Of a DNA stretch of 64,000 nt, positions 17,583 through 27,120 are shown piece after piece (within the stretch, counting starts at the first letter, position 1; every line of letters begins with the position of its first letter). Source of the DNA: Parasphaerochaeta coccoides DSM 17374 (lineage in GTDB: Bacteria > Spirochaetota > Spirochaetia > Sphaerochaetales > Sphaerochaetaceae); assembly GCF_000208385.1 (NCBI RefSeq), contig NC_015436.1, positions 1,302,001 to 1,366,000 of the forward strand. The letters are read 5' to 3'. The position numbers and the translations under genes were made by a program. The notes below the pieces were generated by a model that saw only the letters and a list, made by a program, of their open reading frames with translations, had not been told where the DNA came from and did no database searches.

Positions 17583-17950
17583 AAGCTTCCAGCTTATAAG
17601 GAAGCGGTAGCATATTGTGAGTTTGATATTACTCATACAGATGAAACTGGTAGAGTTGTAGCGGGGATTATTGCCGACCACGGACCAATTGATATTCTTG
17701 TGAACAATGTGGGAAATCACTGCAAGAAACCAATAGAAGAAATGACAGTGGAAGATTATCGGTCGGTATTAGACGTACATCTTGTCGGAGCGTTTGCTTT
17801 GACAAAGGAACTTGTTCCCCACATGAAGACCCGCAACAAAAGCACCATCATCTTCCATGCGAGTATGACCAGCTACATTGGTCAGCCGGAAGTTTCTGGC
17901 TATTCAACGGCTAATCAAGTGTTTGAAGTCAGCTCAATTTTTGTTCAGCA
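17583..17950 (+). pseudogene. Short-chain dehydrogenase/reductase fragment
   Basis: No start codon. The frame contains DHGPIDILVNNVGNH (the NNxG strand of SDR enzymes), then VLDVHLVGAFALTKELVPHM and STIIFHASMTSYIGQPEVSG, then YSTANQ where the catalytic YxxxK should be (S and Y are present, the Lys is replaced). The N-terminal TGxxxGxG cofactor loop and the C-terminal third are gone. The right end runs into the I-F array. Probably a chromosomal gene destroyed when the CRISPR-Cas locus arrived. Confidence 0.7.
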
Positions 17951-17988
17951 GTTTCTGCCTGTACGGCAGGAAATAATACATTCAAGGA

Positions 17989-20002
17989 TTTCTAAGCTGC
18001 CTATGCGGCAGCATACTGTTGGCAAAGACTTGACAGCATCGCCTGTGATTTCTAAGCTGCCTATGCGGTAGCATACTCCCCTAGCATAGTGTCTATCAGG
18101 TCTTTGTATTTCTAAGCTGCCTATGCGGCAGCATACAGATGAGCATCTATGAGCGAGCATATACAATATTTCTAAGCTGCCTATGCGGCAGCATACGATG
18201 TTGTCCTTCCATCCGTCATATTCGTCAATTTCTAAGCTGCCTATGCGGCAGCATACGACTGGGAGGCCAACCGCTCGGACTCCCTTGCATTTCTAAGCTG
18301 CCTATGCGGCAGCATACGATTCGCCGACAGGTTCGCACTGGAAGCCGGAGTTTCTAAGCTGCCTATGCGGCAGCATACGCAGGCCGTCAAGGATTCCTTG
18401 CGTCTGCGGCCTTTCTAAGCTGCCTATGCGGCAGCATACATTCAGGAGATACAGATTGTCCTCTATCTCAATTTCTAAGCTGCCTATGCGGCAGCATACT
18501 ACAGTTCCTCGATGCATATCAACTTTTTGTCTTTCTAAGCTGCCTATGCGGCAGCATACCATGGTGAAGACGACATCCTCGGTGATGGTGATTTCTAAGC
18601 TGCCTATGCGGCAGCATACATCCATCCTGCTTTCCCTGCTCGCCTTCTCATTTTCTAAGCTGCCTATGCGGCAGCATACCCACGCCGTTGCCCCGGCTGA
18701 ACCTTCCCAATTTTCTAAGCTGCCTATGCGGCAGCATACGGGGCAATCGGGAGCGGTCTGTCCGTTGAGTCTTTCTAAGCTGCCTATGCGGCAGCATACC
18801 AACAAGTAAAGCTGGTAGTCCTCAAGCCCGATTTCTAAGCTGCCTATGCGGCAGCATACACTTCCCGATGCTTTTCCCTGTCGCTTTCTCAATTTCTAAG
18901 CTGCCTATGCGGCAGCATACAGTATACAACCTGCCAAGGCAGAAAGCAAGAATTTCTAAGCTGCCTATGCGGCAGCATACGTAGATGAAGGACTCCTGCC
19001 TGCGGCGGATTTTTTCTAAGCTGCCTATGCGGCAGCATACGATGAGGTCGTTTTGTACGGTATCGATGTGGTATTTCTAAGCTGCCTATGCGGCAGCATA
19101 CTTTCACGGTCTGCGCCCAGAGCCTGCGCCTCGTTTCTAAGCTGCCTATGCGGCAGCATACGAAGGGGGACAAGGGGGACACCGGGCCTTCCGTTTCTAA
19201 GCTGCCTATGCGGCAGCATACGCTGTCGTATGACTTGCTGAACGTCTTGGCGTTTTCTAAGCTGCCTATGCGGCAGCATACTTCCGACGCCCAGCTTGAA
19301 GTTCGAGGAAAAAATTTCTAAGCTGCCTATGCGGCAGCATACGCTAAGTTTTTCCGAGCGGAAAAGATCCCTTATTTCTAAGCTGCCTATGCGGCAGCAT
19401 ACGTCCTGTTTGGCACTCTGGGCGTTCTGTGACATTTCTAAGCTGCCTATGCGGCAGCATACATAGCGGGAGGCGCCAGCTATCGGATTGCAGATTTCTA
19501 AGCTGCCTATGCGGCAGCATACCAACCTGCCAAGGCAGAAAGCAAGAAGACTGTTTTCTAAGCTGCCTATGCGGCAGCATACATGATGAAATTCTTCATG
19601 GCCTGCGTAGTTCTTTTCTAAGCTGCCTATGCGGCAGCATACGGGATCGGTGGTCATCATCGGACCGACGGAAGCTTTCTAAGCTGCCTATGCGGCAGCA
19701 TACCTGCCCGTGTTCCTGTTGTGCAGTTTTTTGACTTTCTAAGCTGCCTATGCGGCAGCATACAGCGTCAACCAAATCCTTTCCCTTGTCAGCGCTTTCT
19801 AAGCTGCCTATGCGGCAGCATACTGTAGTTAGCCTTGAGTGCTTTTATAAGGATTTTCTAAGCTGCCTATGCGGCAGCATACATATAAGTGCGTGTGGAC
19901 CACTGCGCGGTAGTTTTCTAAGCTGCCTATGCGGCAGCATACCCGACAGCATCACCTTTACCGTCACGGATACATTTCTAAGCTGCCTATGCGGCAGCAT
20001 AC
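17989..20002 (-). CRISPR. Type I-F CRISPR array, 34 repeats
   Basis: A 28-nt repeat, on the minus strand GTATGCTGCCGCATAGGCAG followed by CTTAGAAA, recurs every 60 nt with 32-33-nt spacers. The CTGCC...GGCAG hairpin and CTTAGAAA end are those of type I-F. The cas6f gene lies at the right, so transcription runs right to left, newest spacers being near 20000. The second repeat from the left (18049-18076) carries a mutated stem base, fitting a distal trailer. The spacer at 19163-19194 encodes KGDKGDTGPS-like residues, as in collagen-like phage tail fibres. Two spacers (18921-18952 and 19523-19554) overlap by 26 nt. Confidence 0.98.
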
Positions 20003-20086
20003 ACAAAAAAAATCAACACAAATTCCTACTCTATATAGAAATAAAAAACAAAATCGGATTTAACCTTCTGATTTTCTATATTACCA
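20003..20086 (-). promoter_or_regulatory. AT-rich leader of the I-F array
   Basis: 84 nt between the cas6f stop and the first repeat, about three quarters A+T. AAAATCGGA and TTCTGATTTT form an imperfect hairpin that could end cas transcription. Position and composition match a CRISPR leader; promoter boxes are not distinct enough to assign. Confidence 0.6.
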
Positions 20087-20668
20087 CTAGAATTCAGGGA
20101 CGGTGCAAATCGCGCTCAACCCATATGTACTAAAAGAAAACTCACGAGAAACTTCAGCAAGTTCCTTTTTTATGAAAAGACAGAAGTCTTGATGAGAACT
20201 CAAACTTTTCATATATATGTAAGGAAACAAATTATCCGAAGATTTATTTGAACCGGGTACTTTCAGACGAGCCAAAGCCTCATCATAAGACAGTCCCTCA
20301 CGAGAAGCTTTCCTTCGTGCAATTTTCGGCAGATTTCCATTCGGCTGCAACCTTTTATACAACGCATAAGTACAGCCGTCGGGAATATTCCCAATTCCCG
20401 TCACATGCACATAATCAGCAAAATCCGCAAAGGTCCGCTTCGCATCCAAGGAAATAAGATTCTGTTCTGACTCAGCAAAAACACGTAACTTACTTCCCAC
20501 ACTGAGAGGATTTTCAGCATAACCTGGAAATGATACCCCATAGGGAACAGTCCTGAAAGCATCCTGCAACCCTACAAAACGCAAATGCAGTCTCATGAAA
20601 ATCTTCTTCCATAAAAAAGGTAAGGGCACCTCAATGCCGGGCAACAATGTTATCTCAACGTATTTCAT
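20087..20668 (-). CDS. cas6f: Type I-F crRNA endoribonuclease Cas6f (Csy4)
   Basis: 193 residues. It processes the I-F precursor crRNA at the base of the repeat hairpin and remains bound to the 3' end. The N-terminus MKYVEITLLPGIEVPLPFLW is the first ferredoxin-like strand and helix; FMRLHLRF places the catalytic His at residue 28, matching His29 of the Pseudomonas enzyme. A basic helix with PKIARRKASREG provides RNA contacts, followed by PYIYMKSLSSHQDFCLFIKK with a Ser in the position of the second catalytic residue, and the conserved end STYGLS. It lies 9 nt after cas7f and directly before the leader. Confidence 0.93.
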   Translation of the reverse strand: MKYVEITLLPGIEVPLPFLWKKIFMRLHLRFVGLQDAFRTVPYGVSFPGYAENPLSVGSKLRVFAESEQNLISLDAKRTFADFADYVHVTGIGNIPDGCTYALYKRLQPNGNLPKIARRKASREGLSYDEALARLKVPGSNKSSDNLFPYIYMKSLSSHQDFCLFIKKELAEVSREFSFSTYGLSAICTVPEF

Positions 20669-20677
20669 AGTTATACC

Positions 20678-21712
20678 CTATTTATCCTTTCCACTTTTCC
20701 CAAAGACTCCACCGCGAACCAATACAGCCATGACATAATCCACAGCCTCCTGAGACACTAATGACTCTCCAAATACGAACTTATCAAACAATGAGAAAAA
20801 GTCCAGTTTAGGTTTCCCAGGTTCCCTAAAAACCTTACCTAATGTAGTAACAACGCCATAAGGCTCAATTGCTATGGGGCCAAAAGTATTTTCTTCGTAT
20901 TCCGGATACCATGTATCAATTGTCCGCAAGGCATTTCCAATCTTCTGGGAATGAAGAGCCGCAACATCGTCCACCTGATAGAGAATCTTGCTTTTTTGGT
21001 TTTTATCCTTCGGCTTGTTCAACACAAACTCCTCACTGGGATACACTTCCTGACCTTTCCCTACAAGCACATAGGCATCGACTTCCAAAAACAGGAATTC
21101 ATTCTTACCCAAAAAAGTATCCGCAATATAAGATGACAGTTCATCCAAATCTCCATTCCTGAAAGTAAAATCATCTTTCAAGGAAAAAGATTTTGCATTG
21201 AATGCCCACCTCTTGTCTGAAGCAGGAGCAGCAATACACACCTCGATTTTCTCTGCACCTACCCTGTTCCTCCACAGGAAACGCCCATTTGCAAGATTTG
21301 TTGCATACCGATGGCTCAATTCCGCAAAACCAGTATCAGCAATGTATTTTTCGACTTGAGAAACCAGCTCACTCCTGAAATCATCATTATTACACGCAGA
21401 AGGGATTCCAACGCCACTGAGGAACTTGACTGTGAAATGAACTTTCAAGGTGTCATGGTTGAAATCCAGTGCACATCCATCAACAATCTGAGGATTGGGA
21501 TTCTTAACAGCAGCATCAAGCTTCAAGGGATCTTCTTGGAATTTTTTGAGATTTGAAATTGTTCCCCTGACAGTTTTTTCATTCAAAATCAGAGGCATGG
21601 CCTCTTCTGTCCGATTTTCCCAGTTCACACCATAAAACAACCCGGCAGACGGAACAATTTTCTTCTCAAATGCCAGGACAGTGGGCATTACTTTTTTTTC
21701 ATTTTTTGCCAT
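20678..21712 (-). CDS. cas7f: Type I-F backbone protein Cas7f (Csy3)
   Basis: Forms the helical backbone of the Csy surveillance complex, six copies along the crRNA. The frame opens at 21721, but AAGGAG lies immediately before that ATG and 9 nt before the ATG at 21712, so I prefer 21712 (MAKNEKKVMPTVLAFEKKIV), giving 344 residues with no overlap of the cas5f stop. Typical features: PSAGLFYGVNWENR near the start, SHRYATNLANGRFLWRNRVG in the middle and AIEPYGVVTTLGKVFREPGK near the end. Length is normal for Csy3. Confidence 0.93.
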   Translation of the reverse strand: MAKNEKKVMPTVLAFEKKIVPSAGLFYGVNWENRTEEAMPLILNEKTVRGTISNLKKFQEDPLKLDAAVKNPNPQIVDGCALDFNHDTLKVHFTVKFLSGVGIPSACNNDDFRSELVSQVEKYIADTGFAELSHRYATNLANGRFLWRNRVGAEKIEVCIAAPASDKRWAFNAKSFSLKDDFTFRNGDLDELSSYIADTFLGKNEFLFLEVDAYVLVGKGQEVYPSEEFVLNKPKDKNQKSKILYQVDDVAALHSQKIGNALRTIDTWYPEYEENTFGPIAIEPYGVVTTLGKVFREPGKPKLDFFSLFDKFVFGESLVSQEAVDYVMAVLVRGGVFGKSGKDK

Positions 21713-21713
21713 T

Positions 21714-22607
21714 TTATTCATCTCCTTCTATCAGTTTTTCATTTCTACAGACATACAATTCATTGTCAGCGGTGACATGGTAATGCCACAGCATGTCATC
21801 CAATTTCCTAATCCTATATACCATCTTGAATTCACCTAATGTAACCACACTTTCCACAAACCTGTGGGGAACAGAAGTATCACGTTGTCCTGGAGAATCC
21901 ACAAAACCAGTTATTGCCTGATATCCCACAGAAATTGGAACAATCCAGCCCATCCCTTTACGATTCTGGCTCCATTCAACCACATCATCAGCCTGCGAAC
22001 AGGTATTATGAACCTTCAGGTAATCCAACACCACATCCATCGCGTCTGCCTGAGGATTCTCTTTTAGAGCATCCACCATCAACTTTCTCCGTTCAACAAG
22101 AACATAGCCAGGCATGAGTGAACCCATCAGTCTGGGCAGGGATTCTGTATCAGCATTCTCAAGACGGGGCTTACCGGCCTTCATCACATCACCAGAAGCA
22201 ATTTTCATCCGACCTATGAGAATTCCATTCACAAGATTGATGAAATCATTCCTGTACATTAAATCAAGACCGGAAATTTGAATAATCAAAGAGACCTCAA
22301 GAGAACACTTTGCCTCTTCAATAAATGAAGGACGATCACCCTTTTTATCCAACGGGTTAGAAGTCCCAATGAGAGACGCTACATATTTTTCTCGATCCCT
22401 GTAGGAATGCATGGTAAAGTCATGACAGACAATGCCAACCCCTTCACACTTCACCAATTTCATATTTTCATTTTGTACTATTTCTCTTTGTAGGAAATGG
22501 GCGGCCCCCAGCCATGCTGTCATTGCAGGGAAACCGACAGTGTAGGGACTGGAGTGCGCATTGGCATTCAGAACACAGATATGAGGCAGAACCATGACAA
22601 TACTCAT
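21714..22607 (-). CDS. cas5f: Type I-F Cas5f (Csy2)
   Basis: 297 residues, part of the Csy complex, holding the 5' handle of the crRNA together with Cas8f. The start MSIVMVLPHICVLNANAHSS followed by PYTVGFPAMTAWLGAAHFLQ is diagnostic (NAN..SS..T.GFPAMTA...H.LQR). Further on: GDRPSFIEEAKCSLEVSLII and RRKLMVDALKENPQADAMDV. It overlaps the cas8f stop by 4 nt. Length is normal for the family. Confidence 0.93.
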   Translation of the reverse strand: MSIVMVLPHICVLNANAHSSPYTVGFPAMTAWLGAAHFLQREIVQNENMKLVKCEGVGIVCHDFTMHSYRDREKYVASLIGTSNPLDKKGDRPSFIEEAKCSLEVSLIIQISGLDLMYRNDFINLVNGILIGRMKIASGDVMKAGKPRLENADTESLPRLMGSLMPGYVLVERRKLMVDALKENPQADAMDVVLDYLKVHNTCSQADDVVEWSQNRKGMGWIVPISVGYQAITGFVDSPGQRDTSVPHRFVESVVTLGEFKMVYRIRKLDDMLWHYHVTADNELYVCRNEKLIEGDE

Positions 22608-23806
22608 AAAAGACCTCCTTCAGAATCCCTAACAACACTTTTGATGTGGAGGAAATCATCATCATTCAAAGGAATCCCACTGTCTGGTCGAAAAGATTCT
22701 AAAGCTTTGAAAATCCAGCGACCTATCTCATCGATGAGCCTCTCAAGCCAGTCCTCAGAAGTATAACGCTCTTCAGCATACAGGGAATCCAGCCAGATTT
22801 TCTGATATTCGGGAAGCTGAGCATAGTATTCTTCCTTAGTCCAGCCACCTTCATAAGAGCGTATTGCCAAACTTTTTTGGATGATCTTATCAACAATTAC
22901 CCCAAAGATTTCATCCCTTCGGGTCCTGACTTCAACATTCCTATCAGGCGCTGCAATAATATCTCGTAGAGCCTTGAAATCATCCGCAAAATCTCTCACA
23001 TACAGGGAATTGAAGAAATTACGCCGGGGAAGACGGACAGCTCGTGCATGCAGGACGGGAGGAAAGCTTGGCAGAAGAAGTGAAACCCCACCCGCACGGT
23101 TGTTCAACACCCCTGCATTCTGTGAGTTAGAACCACCATAACCCATCTCAGTCAAGTCAAACACTTCATCATAGCCCTCATGTATTTCATTGTTTTTCTT
23201 TGCCTCCCGCCCTTCTTTTGCTTGGTCAGAAAAGCGGATTTTGCTTATCCTTTTATTCATTTCCGATACCAAGACGGAAGGAGTAAGAATAGAAAGTAAG
23301 TGATATTCATCCTTTCCAACAGGAAAGTACACCTGTTTCATAACATCCTGAGTTGTCGCATAACCAGCTTCAGGCATTATTTTCATGAATCCAGCACAGG
23401 CCGTTTGATACTCAGCATCACTTAATCTCAATTCCTGTTGTAATATCCTGCTCCTCTGCTGAACATGATGGAATACCGTATGACCATCTTCAAGTACTAA
23501 AGAAAGAAAAGTGTACACATCCAATGCCGCAGCATTTCCCAAACAGTCAAGTTTTTCCAAAGTGTCGACATATCGTACATCGCAATTTCCGGTTCTCAGA
23601 TAACCATCAGGAGCTTGGGGTCGGGACAAAGCAATACAACTTGCCTCCTTGCATGCCGAGGTATGAATATACTTTCCACTGTGAGTAGCCATGACCAATT
23701 GATTTGCCCTAATTGCCGCCTTCAGAATCCACTCAGAAACAGAAGACTTGTTCTCAGGTTTAAACAGGTCTTTTTTTGTGAAGAAATCTACAAGTGTTTT
23801 ATCCAA
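22604..23806 (-). CDS. cas8f: Type I-F large subunit Cas8f (Csy1)
   Basis: Large subunit, which with Cas5f binds the crRNA 5' handle and recognises the PAM. The frame could start at 23866 inside cas2-3, but a strong TAAGGAGG lies 6 nt before the TTG at 23804-23806 (read LDKTLVDFFTKKDLF), so I choose that start: 400 residues. It contains TNSAGVLNNRAGG-like SNSQNAGVLNNRAGGVSLLL, then LPRRNFFNSLYVRDFADDFK and, near the end, the helical-bundle region with WLDSLYAEERYTSEDWLERL. Twenty nt separate it from the cas2-3 stop. Confidence 0.9.
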   Translation of the reverse strand: MDKTLVDFFTKKDLFKPENKSSVSEWILKAAIRANQLVMATHSGKYIHTSACKEASCIALSRPQAPDGYLRTGNCDVRYVDTLEKLDCLGNAAALDVYTFLSLVLEDGHTVFHHVQQRSRILQQELRLSDAEYQTACAGFMKIMPEAGYATTQDVMKQVYFPVGKDEYHLLSILTPSVLVSEMNKRISKIRFSDQAKEGREAKKNNEIHEGYDEVFDLTEMGYGGSNSQNAGVLNNRAGGVSLLLPSFPPVLHARAVRLPRRNFFNSLYVRDFADDFKALRDIIAAPDRNVEVRTRRDEIFGVIVDKIIQKSLAIRSYEGGWTKEEYYAQLPEYQKIWLDSLYAEERYTSEDWLERLIDEIGRWIFKALESFRPDSGIPLNDDDFLHIKSVVRDSEGGLL

Positions 23807-23826
23807 GTTAATCCTCCTTAGATGTT

Positions 23827-26800
23827 TTAAAAAAAGTACTCTAAGCCCAACTGGTCGGAATAGCAATAAGAAAAATTATTTCCTGTTGGAACTTCAATCT
23901 CCCCATAGCGCAGAGAAAGAACCTTCTCACTCTCCCCTGTCCTCTCTGCCTGCTGGGTAAGCTGCTCGGCATAATCCCTGGCAAGCCAGAACCGCTTCCG
24001 GATATACTCAGGACTGTTTGCAAAAGGCTCCTCCCTGTGGATATTCAAAGGCTTCTCCTGAGAGTGAAACCCTTTGTCATATATGCCGAACACCAACCTG
24101 TCATTCTCATCAAACGAGTCATAGCATAGGATGGATGGCCTGCGGGAACGGAATGGACAGAATACCTGGGGGAAAGCAGTCATGAACCAGAAACCCTGCA
24201 ACCAACCCTCCATAGAGTCCGGACCAATCCGTTCATAACTTGCCAGCTTCCGCGATATGGTATAGTGTTCCAGATCCACCAGACTTGTTTCGTACTGGAG
24301 CGGCTTTGTATCATTCCTGACAATCCGTGGACTTGCATTGATGGACTTACCGATTCTTTTTCCATCGATAAGCTGGGACATATCATGCGTCTTCAACATT
24401 GCGTCTTCACTCTCATACCCAGGACGACAGAACACAGGTTCGTTCCCCGTGCCCAGTAGTCCCGCCAGATTGTATTGCATGATGTAAATGTTAGGCATGT
24501 CCCCAAAAGGAAGACGATGCCGTCTGACACGTCCTGCCAGCTGGATGATCGAGCGGTATGAAGACGGCTCAATGACTGCCCAGTCAAAGTCATGGTCTCG
24601 GCCTACCTCTTCCACAGGCGTGGCAACTACGATGAAAATGATATTTTTTCTTGGCGATGTATCAAGATGGTGCCGTATTATGGGATCTGCTAATGACTTT
24701 TCCCTCTGCTCTCCAGGATTCGCTAGAATAGCATCTAAATGCCTCTCCTGGCTGTTCCTGAGCAGAAGGACTTGTCGGCTATGGTATGCCATGACTCTTA
24801 CATCATACTCGTCTGGATACTCACTGGCAATCAATGTCCTGGTCAGATCAATGCAATCATTTACATGGGCGACTCGGATACAGCCAAAAGAAACCCTTTT
24901 CCCAGTATTACCATCAGTTATGGAGAAGTTGTCATGCAAAGTCCGCAGGCTTTGCATGATCAGTTCATAGTAGCCCTTCCTCTTTTCATTCTCTCCTGTG
25001 AGCGAGAAAAGAGACTGGCATGACACAATCAGACCTCTGCGTCGTACGCCATGTGATGCCTCATTTTCCCGCAGATAGCGGATCCGCTTCATGCCGAAGT
25101 CATGATGTTCTTTTCTGAATGCTTCGCAGGCGGAATCCGGCAGGATCATGGTGTTCGTAGTGACGCGGCAAGCAAATTCATCTATCCAGGCACAGCCGAT
25201 ATCCTTGGTCAGGTTGTGGAATTCCGCATAAGCCGCCCATCCCCTTTGGTAAGCCCGAAAATAGCCTTCGGCCATGTCGGGCGGTATGGTAGCTGATGAG
25301 AGTACGACTTTACGTCCCAGCATCCCCGCCAGATGGATAAGCCGGCCAACAGCAATCATGGAGTCTCCGGTAAAATCATCGATTTCATCAATGACCAAGT
25401 CAGAAGACATGAGCCGGATAAAAGGCAACATCCACCTCCCACCTTTTTTTACTTCCGTTGCCGCAATAATGTAGTCGATAGTACAGGCCAGGACAGGCGA
25501 ATAGAGAAGCTGGCTGCTTTTCCGATCGTTCAGCAGGACAGCCAGTTCACTCTGGAGAATTTCTGAGTCATAATTAACCTCACCATCAAAAAGCCCTCGT
25601 GAGGATTCCGATTCTCCTCTGTTTTTCTCATCCTTCTGTTTCTGGTTAAAAAGCTCTTCAAAAGCTTTTGAGCCAATGATAACGGCCAGTTCGGTATCAT
25701 CTAGGCCAATTCTTTTCCTGTATTCAGCACCGGTCTGTAGGGTCAGCGTACGCAAGCCCAAGGCAAGGACATAGCGAAGGCCTTTCTCCTCTTTTGATAG
25801 ACTCTGCATGATTTTTGCATTCCCGACGGTCTTTCCGCATCCCGTACTGGCCATATTGATGGCAAAGAAACCGAAATGATCTGTGTCTGCTGACTGAGGA
25901 CGTTGGGCAACCCAGTCTGCAACCTTTGTCGAAGCCTTGTCCTGCCAGTAATAAATGGGAGATATCCGGCTCTTTTCTTTCAAGCTGTTCACAGCCTGCA
26001 CCGTATTCCCTTCTTCAGCAAAAGAAGGGAGAAGATGGGCTGAGCGCAGAGCTTTTTGCATGACACCGTTCAGGTGATCATCAAGAGTTTGTTTCATGTG
26101 CCCCTGTCCATCTGTGTTGGCATAGAGCTGCTTTTTATCAATCTGTGTGGGTGGGTCATCTTGGAAAGAATAGGAATAATCTCCCAGCATGAGAGATAAA
26201 CGGGCATAAGAGAGCACCAAACGAAATGAAGATTTCGGCCAGGCGAGATCAAATGCAGGCAATCCATCCAAAGCCCTGAGAGCCCATTCCTTTATATTCT
26301 TTACCCAGAGGAGTGACTGGCAAGGTAATCCCTTCGGAAAGAGAAAACAGTGAGCGACAGCCTCCCCCCGCTTTTCATATCCCCAGTCTTTCTGTATGAG
26401 AGCCAGAATACCCTGCATGTTCCTCTTGAGTTTATCGTTTTTCAAATAAGCCTCTGAATAAACTGGTAGCTTATGGTGGGAAAGAATCAGCCACACAATA
26501 GTTTGAGCCAGAGGTGGCAGGCTTATGAATGGCTGGGATCGCCGGGACATCTCCAAGATTCCGTTGATGATGGTTTTTTCATCAAAAATACCCGTGACGC
26601 AGTATTCCAGCCAGTCCCTATCAGAGGTACCAGCGCTGGTGACGAGAGTGGTAAAGAGAAGAGCAGAAATCCATTCATGCCGAAGGGGATCAGCTGAAGG
26701 CCGGCTCTCCTGAAGTTTTTTCTGGAAGTAGAGCGAGGCTTTTCCCCAGTCATGGAACAGAGCTGCCAATGCTACAAGATATTGTATACAGGGAAGCTGA

Positions 26801-27120
26801 TCCCAGGAATTCTCCCATTTTACATTGACAATATCCTGATGCGTAATGCTGACAGGAATCCTGCCCGTTCTATCAAAAAGATTCCTGTTACCAACAACCC
26901 ATAGCAACTCAGAACCAAAAGTTCCGTGCAGGTAATGGCAGGCAACGGCTGTGTTCTTACTTGCAGTCTTTTTCAAGAGCTTTTTGACAGCAAGAAGGCC
27001 TTCTTCTGTAATGACTGTCCGCCATACCCTGTCCCCAATCCTGTCAGCAAAGGTATCCAGGACACGGGCTGTGCGTAGCATTGCTTTCTTGGAGCATTGG
27101 GAAACAAACATGACAATCAT
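23827..27120 (-). CDS. cas2-3: Type I-F Cas2-Cas3 fusion nuclease-helicase
   Basis: 1,097 residues. Cas2 domain at about 1-95 (MFVSQCSKKAMLRTARVLDT...HGTFGSELLWVVGNR). HD nuclease from about 135, with FHDWGKASLYFQKKL. Helicase: Walker A MASTGCGKTVGNAKIM (about 415), LVIDEIDDF box (about 595), VLSSATIP (about 630), and QLAGRVRRHR motif VI (about 870). It degrades DNA unwound at the Csy complex and, through Cas2, joins Cas1 in spacer acquisition. Full length and all motifs intact. The ATG overlaps the cas1 stop by 4 nt, with GAGGA 8 nt before it. Confidence 0.95.
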   Translation of the reverse strand: MIVMFVSQCSKKAMLRTARVLDTFADRIGDRVWRTVITEEGLLAVKKLLKKTASKNTAVACHYLHGTFGSELLWVVGNRNLFDRTGRIPVSITHQDIVNVKWENSWDQLPCIQYLVALAALFHDWGKASLYFQKKLQESRPSADPLRHEWISALLFTTLVTSAGTSDRDWLEYCVTGIFDEKTIINGILEMSRRSQPFISLPPLAQTIVWLILSHHKLPVYSEAYLKNDKLKRNMQGILALIQKDWGYEKRGEAVAHCFLFPKGLPCQSLLWVKNIKEWALRALDGLPAFDLAWPKSSFRLVLSYARLSLMLGDYSYSFQDDPPTQIDKKQLYANTDGQGHMKQTLDDHLNGVMQKALRSAHLLPSFAEEGNTVQAVNSLKEKSRISPIYYWQDKASTKVADWVAQRPQSADTDHFGFFAINMASTGCGKTVGNAKIMQSLSKEEKGLRYVLALGLRTLTLQTGAEYRKRIGLDDTELAVIIGSKAFEELFNQKQKDEKNRGESESSRGLFDGEVNYDSEILQSELAVLLNDRKSSQLLYSPVLACTIDYIIAATEVKKGGRWMLPFIRLMSSDLVIDEIDDFTGDSMIAVGRLIHLAGMLGRKVVLSSATIPPDMAEGYFRAYQRGWAAYAEFHNLTKDIGCAWIDEFACRVTTNTMILPDSACEAFRKEHHDFGMKRIRYLRENEASHGVRRRGLIVSCQSLFSLTGENEKRKGYYELIMQSLRTLHDNFSITDGNTGKRVSFGCIRVAHVNDCIDLTRTLIASEYPDEYDVRVMAYHSRQVLLLRNSQERHLDAILANPGEQREKSLADPIIRHHLDTSPRKNIIFIVVATPVEEVGRDHDFDWAVIEPSSYRSIIQLAGRVRRHRLPFGDMPNIYIMQYNLAGLLGTGNEPVFCRPGYESEDAMLKTHDMSQLIDGKRIGKSINASPRIVRNDTKPLQYETSLVDLEHYTISRKLASYERIGPDSMEGWLQGFWFMTAFPQVFCPFRSRRPSILCYDSFDENDRLVFGIYDKGFHSQEKPLNIHREEPFANSPEYIRKRFWLARDYAEQLTQQAERTGESEKVLSLRYGEIEVPTGNNFSYCYSDQLGLEYFF

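Noticed and set aside
17950..17973. Possible degenerate I-F repeat at the left end of the array
   Set aside because: Only the CTGCC...GGCAG core matches and the spacing to the next repeat is 14 nt instead of 32; more likely a chance hairpin.
17945..20133. ORFs reading SKLPMRQHT or VCCRIGSLE repeats
   Set aside because: Translations of the I-F repeat.
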